Source: Nymphaea colorata
Lineage: Eukaryota > Streptophyta > Magnoliopsida > Nymphaeales > Nymphaeaceae
DNA: 64,000 nucleotides
Direction of reading: 5' to 3'
Assembly: GCF_008831285.2 (NCBI RefSeq)
Contig: NC_045141.1
Coordinates: 9,041,353-9,105,352, forward strand
Below are positions 25,801-37,306 of the stretch, in pieces. Numbering within the stretch: the stretch's first letter is position 1; each line of letters opens with the position of its first letter. Both the position numbers and the translations under genes were made by a program. The notes under the pieces were generated by a model. It ran no database searches and was not told the origin of the DNA. It was given only the letters and a program-made list of their open reading frames with translations.

Positions 25801-28800
25801 GCTGATTTGACTGACGCAAAGTATTGGGCCAGATCTGAGTCACCTTGTTGGAGTTTAAGAAGTTCTTCTTCAACTTGCAAGACTTTGCTCATATTCTTAT
25901 CATGGGAGTAAGTTTGCTTCAGAAATTCCCACATATGCTTGGCAGAGGTCTAATAAGCAATCGTAGGAGTGATGTGTGCCTGCACACTATTCATAATCCA
26001 TGACATCACAATATTGTTATCTTCCTCCCATGTAGAATATTTTTCGGTCTTAGTTAGGGGTTCTTCCTCCTCAATAACATGTTTCTTTCTATGCCCCTTA
26101 ACAGACATCATAAATACGCGACACCGGATTTCATAATTTGAGCCATCTAACTTCACGATAGATCCAAATGAAAGAAGATTCTCAGAGACTTTATATTCTC
26201 CCTGTGTATCAACAATACTATCCCTCTGCTCCATAGTGAAGATCAAAGAAAAGAATCTTTGCACACTTAATATAAAATCTCTGCACACTTAATATAGACT
26301 GCTGAAAAAAATGAACGTGCAGGCAGAAAAATCCAGTCACAGATTTTAACGTCTAGATGCTGTTAACATGCATTCAAAGCAGGTAGCAGGTAGCAGTCAC
26401 ACTTCCTTCACGTCCCTGAATAGTAGGAAACTTGGACAATAATTACTGCTGAAAAAACAAACTTACAGACGAAGACTGCCGCTGCTTTTTCTGTTCCCAA
26501 CCTCAACTCTCAAACAGCAAGTCCACATCTTGCTGTTCCACAATTAGCAACGTCAATAAACCATCTCCCCGATCAGCAGCAGCTATCCACAACCAGAAAC
26601 AGCAACAAGCAATTTCTGATCAGCAGAAGCGACAGGATCCCAGCAGCCACACCAAATTCCACTAGTGGATCTGATCATGCGTTCCACATAGGCGAAATCA
26701 GATTCCACCCTCCAACGAGCAATAGAAGGAAGAAGAAGAAGGAGATGATAAAGGAGATGGAGAGACGAGAGAGGGGGAAGAACGAGAGGAGGAAGAATGA
26801 GAGAGGGAGATTCAGTCTCTGCCCATCAACCGAAGAGAGAGGAAGAGAGAGTTTGGGGGTTAGAAACCTGATAGTCACCGAAGAGGAGATCGCCGGAAAT
26901 CTGCCAGTCGTCGGCAGCCTGAAGTGATCACGCCGCTGGCTCTGATACTATATTGTCGTGAGAGAAGGAGAGAGAAGAAAACACGTCCAACTTATTACTC
27001 ATCACGTACCCTAACCCTTACTTAAGGGAGAATTAGGGTAAAAACAACATTACAATGTAAACGAAAAATTTTGTGAAAATAATTAAAGAACTGTCAAGTT
27101 CTTTAATATTCTAAAAGCTACCTCAACTTCAACACTCGATTTGTGTTTCACTCTGAATTTGTCTTTGATTTCTTGTGATGTATGTCAGTTTGCCAAACAT
27201 GTGAGGGCTTCGTACCCTATTTCTACTAGTTGTGTTAATGAAGTTTTTTCCTTGGTTCATTCTAATGTGTGGGGGCCTTCGGGAATTCATACCCGTCAAC
27301 GGTTTTGTAGAAACACGAGCACAGAGAAAGAGAATACGAGGAACACGATGTAACCTTGAAAAACCCTCAACAAGAGGAAAAAAACCACGGATGAGGAGGA
27401 GCTGGTTGCCCACCAGCCGCCAGACTTTCTCTCTCTTAAGATTTCATTCACCATAAGGATTAGGGTTACACGACTTAAGTAATGCCCAACAAGGGCTACA
27501 AGATGGATCGAGTATGGATTCGGACCCGGTCCCGAGACCCGTCTAACATACTTCAACACTCCCCCTCAAGTTGGGCATACATATCAAACATGCCCAACTT
27601 GGATACATTTCTCTCGAATGAAGTTGAAGATAGAGCTTTCGTTAGAATATCAACTGTTTGGTCTTCAGATCTCATGTAAGGAAGTACAAGTTCTTTAGCA
27701 TCAATTCTCTCTCGAATGAAATGTTAGTCAATCTCAACATGTTTTGTTTTGTCATGAAGCACAGGGTTGTTGGCCAAGTTGATTGCAGACTTGTTATCGC
27801 AATACATCTTCATTGGTTCTTCAACCTTTATACCAATATCCGTCAACAATACTTTTAGCCACAAAAGCTCTGAAACTCCCATAGCCACTGCTCTGTATTC
27901 TGCTTCAGCACTAGAACGAGAACACACATCTTGCCTTTTACTTCTCCACACTATGAGATTCCCTCTCAAATAGATACAATAGCCAAAGGTGGACCTCCTA
28001 GTGTCAATACAGTCTGCCCAGTCTGCATCTAAATAACCTTCAATCCCAAGAGTGTCTTGCTTGACATACAAAAGACTTTTACCAGGATTTCTCTTCAAGT
28101 AGCACAAGATCCTGTCAACAGCCTTCAAGTGGGCATTCATAGGAGCATGCATGAACTGACTCATCACATTCACAACAAAGGTAATATCAGGTCTAGTGAG
28201 AGTAAGATAAATCAACTTCCCTACAAGACATTGATATCTTCTTTTGGCCTCTTCACAGAAAGGCTCCCCATCTCTAAGACTTAGCTTATGGCCAGCATCT
28301 AGAGGAGTAGAAGCTGGTCTACACCCTAATTTCCCGGTTTCCTTTAACAAATCTAGGGTGTACTTCCGTTGATTTAGCACGAGGCTAGTCCCAGACCTAG
28401 CAATTTCAATGCGAAGGAAATATTTCAACTTACCAAGGTCCTTGAGATCAAACTCGATCGCCAACAGTTTCTTTAACTTAATTATTTCATCTTCATCATC
28501 ACCTGTGACAATCATATCATCAACATATACCAACAAAATAGTAACCTTTTGTTCATTTCTCTTCACAAAGAGTGAATGATCTCCATTCCCTTGATGGTAT
28601 CTACATTGTCTCATGACAAGTCTAAGTCGTTCAAACCATGCCCGATGAGATTACTTGAGCCCATATAAAGCTTTCCTTAACTTGCAACATTTTCCAGGTT
28701 CCTCATATCCTGGAGGCATACACATATATACTTCCTCTTCAAGGTCTCCATTGAGAAATGCGTTCTTGACATCAAGTTGGTACATCTTCCACTCCTTCAT

Positions 28801-31800
28801 CACAGCTAAGGAGATAATGACTCTGACAGTCTTCATCTTCGCAACAGGAGCAAAGGTCTCCAAATAATCAAAATCTCATATTTCTGACTAAACCCTTTGG
28901 CCACAAGACGAGCTTTCTATCTTTCAACACTTCCATCTGGTTTGTACTTGATGGTGTAGACCCACTTAGATCCAACCAAGTGAGCCGCCTCAGGAATCTT
29001 TATAACTTTCCATGTCATGTTTCTTCTCAGGGCTTCCATCTCTTTTTGCATTGCATAAGTCCACTTGGGATCACTTTGAGTCTCAGCAACATTCCTGGGA
29101 ATCATAGCCAAAGAAAGAGAAGATACAAAACATTTATAGTCCCTGCTCAGTCTAGAATATGAAACAAAATTACCAATAGGATGTTGAGTACATGACCTGA
29201 CACCCTTTCGCAGGGCGATGAGAATCTCTTCACTTGCAATAACAGTCTGAATCTTCAACAGGTTGCTTCTGAGCACGACTTGGGTCATCCAGGGAAGGAC
29301 TAACTGGATTGGGAGCAGAATTCTCACCACCTGTCATCTCCTCAGTACAGACTCTTCGCCTAGAGTAAACTTGCCCAAACAGACGATTGCATTCTTCTCC
29401 TGCCCAATAGAACACTCTCCATTTTTCTCTTGTTCAAGCACCTCAATAGAATGACCAATGGATTCACGCCTGTAGTCTAAAAAATCTGTAAAAAGAATTT
29501 CCTGACTCGAAGAATACTCTTCCTTTGACATAGAATTCACACCCTGAAGAGGATTCTCACCAAAATAGGAAGCATGTTCAAGGAAAGTGACATCTTTGGT
29601 AACATAGGCACGACCAGTGGAAGGGTCCCGACACTTATACCCTTTTTGAGTGGGAGAATAACCTAGAAATACGCCCTTAATAGACCTTGGATCAAGCTTT
29701 TTAATGTGAGGACTATGATTGTGAATAAAGCAAACACAGCCAAAGACTCTTGGTGGAAGAGAGAAAGGTTCACGACTCCCTGGTAACATAGAGTGAGGCG
29801 TCTGTCCATTCAACACACAACTAGGCAAACGGTTTATAAGATACGCACTGGTCAACACAGCATCCCCTCAATACCTTTTTGGAACATGACGTTGAAAAAG
29901 AAGAGCTCGAGTCATATTCAATAACTGACGATTCTTTCGTTCAGCAACTCCATTTTGAGGAGGAGTATAATTGCAGGAAGTCTCATGAACAATTCCCTTT
30001 TTTCGAAAGAAGTTATCAACAGACTGACACACATACTCACGAGCATTGTCAGATCGAAAAGTCTTAACAGATGCTCCATATTGACTTTCCACATAAGCAA
30101 TGAAAGTCTCTATGGCAGTAGAAACTTCACTACGGTCTTTCAACAAGTAGACAATAGTGTTACGAGAACAATCATCTATAAAGGTGATAAAATACTGAAA
30201 ACCAAGATAAGAAGGAATCCCTGATGGCCCCCACACATCAGAATGAATCATGGCAAATACCTCATTAGACCGATGACTAGACAAAGGATATGAAGCCCTA
30301 ACATGTTTAGCCAGGTGACAGACAACACAGGACACCATAGTCATATCTAACCTGGAACATAAAACAGGAAACAGCTGTCTAAGAATTCCAAAAGGCAGGT
30401 GTCCAAGGCGTTCATGCCAACGTAGAAGCAATTGAAGGGACTCCTCTCTGTTCTTCATTGCTTGACTGACAGCCATCATGAGAGCCTGAGCAGTACGCAT
30501 AGGTAAGCGATATAGCCCGTCAGAAGTCAGACCAATCCCAATCCTCTTCCCTGTCACCAAGTCCTGCATAACACAGCGATCATCAGAAAAAATTAGTTCG
30601 CAATTCAACTCTTTCGTAATCTTGCTAACCGACAAGAGGTTCAAGGGAAGATGGGGAACATGTAGAGCATTGTGGACAAAGAACTTGTTCAAAAGTGGGA
30701 GACTCCCTTTCCCAGTCACAAAGATAGAGGAACCATCAGCAAGAGAAACATGTTCATTTCCTGACGAAAGCTTATACCCATGAAAGACTTTAGGATCGCC
30801 GGTCATGTGGTGAGTAGCGCCACTGTTGATGATCCACTCTCCCATAAGGGAATCCGCCATCACGTCGATCGAACACCCAAATTTCTCCTGCAGTGACAAA
30901 GGGCAGCCGCGGCAATGGGGAGCACACAGCAACTGGCGTGAGCAGAGGTGCTGGAACTCTGCAGCAGATCCCGCAGGAGAACAATGATGCAGGGAGTAGA
31001 GGCAGCGCTAGATGGAAAGGCAACACCAGGAAGCAGATCGGGCGGCAGAAGACGTTGCTGGTCAGGAGGAGCAGGGAGCAGGTCGGGCGCCGATATCGAC
31101 GGCGCAGAGGGCGACGGCAGGGAGGAAGGGGGGCGACAGCGAACGGCAGCAGCAATGGAGGGCACCACTGGAGTAGGGCAGACCCAGAAGGCGACGGCGC
31201 AAAGGACGACAGCAGGGAGCAGGGCGCGACGTTAGGGAGCAGGTCGACGGCGCGACAGCAAGGGCGGTGACGCCAGTGGCGGAGCCGGCGGCGGCGGTGA
31301 CGGCAGCGGTGACGGCGGCGGTGGCGAAAACGACGACGGTGACAACAGCGGCGGCGGGTGAAGAAAACTCCACGATCACCAAAAAAGTCCCAATCTCGTG
31401 GGCTCTGATACCATGTAGAAACACGAGCACAGAGAAAGAGAATACGAGGAACACGATGTAACGTGGAAAAACCCTCAACAAGAGGAAAAAAACCACAGAT
31501 GAGGAGAAGCTAGTTGCCCACTAGTAGCCAGACTCTCTCTCTCTTAAGATTTCATTCACCATAAGGATTAGGGTTACACGACTTAAGTAATGCCCAACAA
31601 GGGCTACAAGATGGATCGGGTATGGATTCGGACCCAGTCCCCAGACCCATCTAACATACTTCAACAGGTTTCAATATTTTATTACTTTTATTAATGACTT
31701 CTCTAGGACCACCTTTGTGTACTTGTTAAAATATCGCAGTGAGGTACCTCAAATCATAGAGACATTCATTCTTCTTGTGCAAACTCAATATGGTGGAAAT

Positions 31801-34800
31801 GTTAAAACTTTTCGATTGGATAATGCCTGTGAGCAATGTTATTCATATCATACGATACGGACGCGTATCATACGATACGTATCGTATGAGTCAAGAAAAC
31901 CTATACGATACGTGTTTGAAACACGATACGCGTCCGTATCGTACGTGTGTCGCCCGTATCGTGCGATATGGGGGCCGTATCGTACGATACGGGCGATACA
32001 TCCCCGTATCGTATGATACGGGAGACAACACATATTTCTTTATTTTTTAAAAGTTTAAATACTCCTCCCCCTCTCTCTTCTTGTATTTAAAGACTCCAAT
32101 AGACGTAGGAGGGAGAGATTTTGCCCATTTTCATCAAAAATAACCAAGGATTCATCCATTTGGGAGATATTATCGTTGAATTAGGAAACATGATAACTAT
32201 ATGTTTTGAACTTATAAAATTGTGATGTAATCTAAGTCCTAAAACTCCAAGTCCTAAGACTCTAAGCCCTAAGATTCTATAAAATTTTCAAGTTTAAAAT
32301 CGTGATGGATGCTTATATGTTATTCTTGAAGATTTGATTTCTTATTTTTGAATGTGTCGTTGATACACATGAATGTTCCTTATGTATGATGATCTTTTTT
32401 ATATTTGAATACATTTTTCTTAATTTCTGATTTTTTGTTCATTTTTTCAGATTTTTAATGATTTTTCTCTATTTTTTATTAATTTTAAATATTTTTTAAA
32501 ATTAAAAAATTAATTTTACGATACGCTACACTACGTTTGCGATACGTTACGATACGGCGTATAGGTTGGCCCGACCGATACGCGATACGCTACGCCTTTT
32601 ATAACATTGCCCGTGAGTATATATGTCAGTCAGTTGAGGATTTTCTTCGAAAAAGGGGGATTGTTCATGAGACGTCCTGTAGTTATACCCCCCCTCAGAA
32701 CGGGGTGGCTGAGAGGAAGTACCACCAGCTTCTTAATGTCACCAGAGCCCTTTTGTTTCAGAGAAATCTTCCCAAACACTATTGGGGTGATGCATTTTTT
32801 ACTAGTGCGTACCTCATCAACCGTATGCTCAGTCGTGTACTGAATGGTGGACTCCTCATTCCTTACTTCCGGGAAGTCGTCAACCTTTTCTTCTCCCCCC
32901 TCGTGTGTTTGGCTGTGTGTGTTTTATTCATGATCACAGTCCAAATGTTAAGAAACTTGACCCCCGGTCTATCAAGGGTGTGTTTGTTGGGTATTCTTCC
33001 ACTCAGAAGGGGTATAGATGTCTTGATCCTACCACTGGTCGAGTTTATGTTACAAGGGATGTTACCTTTTTGGAACATGCCTCTTACTTTTGTGAGAATC
33101 CTCTTCAGAGGGAGAAGTCTGTGGTTAGGGAAGAGTATTCTCAAAGTCCAGAGATTCAATTTACAGATTTTTTGGATTACAAGAAAGAAGAACCTATCAC
33201 AGTTGTTAATATGTCTGAGAAGGAGAAAGGGTTTAACACCGGGACTGAGAAGGAAGGCCTTCGTTTGTTTGGACAGGTCTACTCTAGACGAGGTGCTCGG
33301 ACAGAGGAGGTGACTTGTGGTGCGAGGTCTGATTCCAATCCCAATGCCATTCCTTCCCTGGATGAACCAAGTCCTACCTTGAAGACTCAAGATGAGGTTA
33401 AAAAAGAGAATGAAGAGCTTCCCATTGCCCTGAGGAAGGGTGTCAGGTCATGTACTCAACACCCGATTGGTAGTTTTGTATCTTATTCTAGACTTTGCAA
33501 GGATTACACGTGTTTTGTATCTTCTCTTTCTTTGGTTGCGATTTCCAGGACCATTGCTGAAGCTCAGAGTGATTCCAAGTGGGCTGATGCTATGAAAGAA
33601 GAAAAGGAAGCCTTGAGAAGAAACATGACATGGGAAGTTGTGAAGATTCCTGAGGCGGCTCACTTGGTTGGATCCAAGTGGGTGTATACCATCAAGTACA
33701 AACCAGATGGGAGTGTTGAAAGATACAAAGCTCGTCTTATGGCCAAGGAGTTCAGTCAAAAATATGTGATTGATTACCTACAGACTTTTGCACCAGTTGC
33801 GAAAATGAAGACAGTTAGAGTTGTTATGTCCCTAGCTGTGATGAAGGAGTGGAGCATGTACCAACTCGATGTTAGGAATGCTTTCCTCAATGGTGATCTC
33901 AAAGAAGAAGTGTACATGCACATGCCCCCAGGATATGAAGAACCAGAGAAATGCTGTAAGCTGAAAAAGGCACTATATGGCCTCAAGCAGTCACCCAGAG
34001 CATGGTTCGAACGACTTAGACGAGTGATGCAACGCCATGGGTATAATCAAGGGAATGGAGACAACACTCTATTTGTGAAGAAAAAGGAGGGCAGGGTCAC
34101 TCTTTTACTTGTCTATGTGGATGACATGATTGTCACAGGAGATGATGAGGTGGAGATCATCAAGTTAAAAGTGTTACTGGCTACCGAATTTGATCTTAAG
34201 GATCTTGGCAAACTGAGGTATTTTCTTGGTATTGAAATTGCTAGATCTAGAACTGACCTTGTGCTAAACCAAAGGAAATACACATTAGATCTGTTGGAGG
34301 AGACTGGTAAGTTGGGGTGTAGACCTGCTTCTACCCCACTTGATGCTGGACACAAGTTGAGCCTCAGAGATGGAGAGCTGCTCTGTGAAGAAGCTAAGAG
34401 AAGATATCAACGTCTGGTTGGAAAGTTGATTTATCTTACCCTTACAAGACCAGATATCACTTTTGCAGTGAATGTACTGAGTCAATTCATGCATGCACCT
34501 ACTGATGCACACCTGAAGGCTGTGGACAGAATACTGTGCTATTTGAAGAGAAATCCTGGCAAGGGACTCTTGTATGTAAAACAAGAGACTTTAGAGATGG
34601 AGGGCTATTCCGATGCAGACTTGGCAGGTTGTGCTGACACTAGACGGTCTACCACAGGGTATTGTGTCTACTTGAGAGGAAACCTTGTTGTTTGGAGGAG
34701 TAAGAGACAGGATGTGTGTTCTCGATCTAGTGCAGAGGCAGAGTATAGAGCCATTGCTATGAGAGTGTCAGAGCTACTATAGTTGAAAATATTACTAACT

Positions 34801-37252
34801 GATATAGAATAGAGATTGAAGGACCTATGAAGATGTACTGCGACAACAAATCTGCAATCAACTTAGCCAACAACCCTATACTACACGACAGAACGAAGCA
34901 TGTTGAGATCAACCGTCACTTCATCCGTGAAAGAATTGATGCTAAAGAGTTAATCCTACCTTACATGAAGTCTGAAGACCAAACTGCTGATGTTCTGACA
35001 AAAGCTCTGTCTTCGACTTCGTTCGAGAGAAATGTATCCAAGTTGGGCATGTTTGATATGTATGCCCAACTTGAGGGGGAGTGTTGAAGCATGTCAAATG
35101 GGTTTCAGGACCGGGTCTGGATCCATACTCGATCCACCGTGTAGCCCTTGTTGGGCCTTACTTAAGGGTTGTAACCCTAATTTTGAGAAGTTAATGAAAT
35201 CTTAAGAGAGAGAGAGTCTGGTCGCTAGTGGGCGCCAGTTCCTCCTCGTCCGTGGTTTTTTTCCTCTTGCTGAGGGTTTTTCCACGTTACATCGTGTTCA
35301 TCGTATTCCTTTGTTCTTGATCCTCGTGTTTCTACAGTTCTCCATGATGATGACCAAGCATGCGACAAATGTTGCCTCACAAATTTTTTCACTTTAGTGG
35401 AAACTACTATGATACCTTTCCCAACATATTATGAGTTATAAATTTAATTTAATGATCAGTACATTCATTCCTCAGAAACACAATAGATTTACACTTTCAA
35501 TAGTTGAAAGTAAACTTGAAACAAATCAATTTGCAATGGTTAAAGCCATTGTCACAAATATCATTAACGGGTTTTCAACAGCTAGGATTTTGTATGGTAT
35601 TTCTTGGCAAAGCAGAAAAATCTCCACAAAAATTCGGCAAATTTTTTAGAAAAGAAAAATCCTAAAATTAGGAAAAAGTAAAATAAATGAAAAACTAACA
35701 AAACATAAAAATAACTTGATAAAATGATGTTTTTTAGTAATGATAGAAATGAAGATAAATAACTTAACTTAAGTTTTAAACTTTAAAGCAAAAATAACAT
35801 AAAAATAAAAATTCATTTTGGATGTTTTTTTCAAAAGAACGGGAAAAAGAAAGGCTTTTCATTTTCATCGTTTTTAACATTTTTATTGGGTCTTTTTTGA
35901 AAAAATGGGTTTTCTGTGACAATGGTTAAAACTAAAATCAGTCCTCAAGTCAGATTGTCCACAAAAAGCAAGAAACAGAAGATCATCTAGAAGTTATCTC
36001 ATGATGAACAGTCTCACCAAAATAATTTAACTTCACACATCTATTACCTACATTTATATGAATGATCAAGCCTTCCTATCTCAGTAAGCATCCAATTAAG
36101 AAAACATCCTAATTCTATTTACGATTGTTCTCTTCAGCCTAAGCTATAGAGACACAAGAAAAAGGAAAAGCTAGCCCTTTCCCATATCCCTATCTAAGAT
36201 CTTCCTTTCATCAGATGGAAGAAAGATAAATATCTTTGGTCCCTCTTCTCCCTCATTATCTACACTACCAAGACTCACATACATGATAGAGACATATCTA
36301 ATGCTGTGTCCAAGCTTTTGCACATAATGCACATAATAATTTAGAAAATGACGTGCCTGTATAATACAGATGACAACATGCAGTATGCACCCTTAGTTTT
36401 TCTCCCATGGTTATGAGGAGACTCAGGAGAGCTACGTGTACACAGGAACTGTGATGCTTCCAAGTTCCAAAGCGACTAAGGAAGCACTAGTTTGAAAACA
36501 GGAGCTCACTTCACATGAAAAAGGAATGAGGTTCCCATATAGAGGAAAGTGGGCTTTTGAACTTTCTTGTTCACTGAAAACGAGCTTCCTATTTCCTGGG
36601 AATAAAGATTCTTAAATTCAGAGTCTCAATTCCCCTATATTTCACTTTTTTCCTTAACAAGCATTCCTGTATTTTACAATTTCACCAGATCAGAAAGATA
36701 GCTTAGAAGGAAAAAAATGAATTTCAAAGTAATAAAGAAACAAAAAGCTATCACAATGTGTTTATTCGTTTCATTTCTAGTTTGTTTCCCATTCCACTCC
36801 CCACTTTGTGGTTGATTCTTAGTTGTAAAGGCATGGACTAGTCCACGCCTAGGCATGAGTCCACACCCATCGCCTAAGACCATCACTTAGGCGACAGGTG
36901 TTAGACTGGCACCTAGGTGCACCCAGGCTGGACTAGGCACTAGCACGCCTAGTCCATGGGAAGGTGAAAAGTCAACTTCCCTTCAAATTAAGTCCTGTAA
37001 TTTTATTATACATTATTATACTGTATATACTTATATTATGTGCAGTTATATTATATAATTTCTGTTCTTTAAGTATAGTTTGTTGTTAATTACATATTCT
37101 ATATCAACTCATCAACTATGTCACATAGGTGCCGGTACGGGTACCGGTGTGGGTACGGGTACGGACCACTTTCAAAAAGCTTGGGTGTGGGGGTACGGCC
37201 GTACACACACGTGCACATATATATCAAAAAATTACAAATAGAATAACATATT

Positions 37253-37306
<54 letters not shown>

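Larger units (their letters stand above)
21836..27134 (-). mobile_element. Copia-B: Ty1/copia element nested in Copia-A
   Basis: Two 184-bp direct LTRs (21836-22019 and 26951-27134) lie at the ends, and CTCGA occurs on both flanks (21831-21835, 27135-27139). On the minus strand the primer-binding site TAGTATCAGAGCC directly follows the 5' LTR and the polypurine tract CTTGAGGGGCAG precedes the 3' LTR. The internal order is gag, protease, integrase, RT, RNase H. Hand alignment gives about 7 LTR mismatches in 184. The LTR outer end reads ACAATA rather than plain CA, so its exact border may be 3 bp shorter. Confidence 0.94.
27306..31666 (-). mobile_element. Copia-C: gag-less Ty1/copia element nested in Copia-A
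   Basis: Two 253-bp direct LTRs (27306-27558 and 31414-31666) are flanked by GGTTT on both sides (27301-27305, 31667-31671). The primer-binding site ATGGTATCAGAGCC lies next to the 5' LTR. LTR and protein similarity show it belongs to the same family as Copia-A. At 4361 bp it is about 1 kb shorter than Copia-A would be alone: the leader runs straight into the protease, with no Gag and no zinc knuckle. About 13 of 253 LTR positions differ by hand alignment. Confidence 0.94.
19397..35336 (+). mobile_element. Copia-A: complete Ty1/copia element carrying three nested insertions
   Basis: Two 255-bp LTRs in direct orientation (19397-19651 and 35082-35336) are flanked by the same 5-bp sequence GTTCT (19392-19396, 35337-35341), a target duplication. 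The primer-binding site GGTATCAGAGCC follows the 5' LTR, and the polypurine tract TTGAGGGGGAG (35071-35081) precedes the 3' LTR. Subtracting Copia-B, Copia-C and the hAT-type insertion leaves about 5.5 kb, normal for copia. By hand alignment the LTRs differ at about 9 of 255 positions, almost all transitions. The element lies opposite to the MRS2 gene, inside its first intron. Confidence 0.95.

Noticed and set aside
30790-31496. Several overlapping GC-rich open frames on both strands
   Set aside because: This is the GC-rich leader of Copia-C. No domain, and all frames are open because stop codons are rare at this composition.
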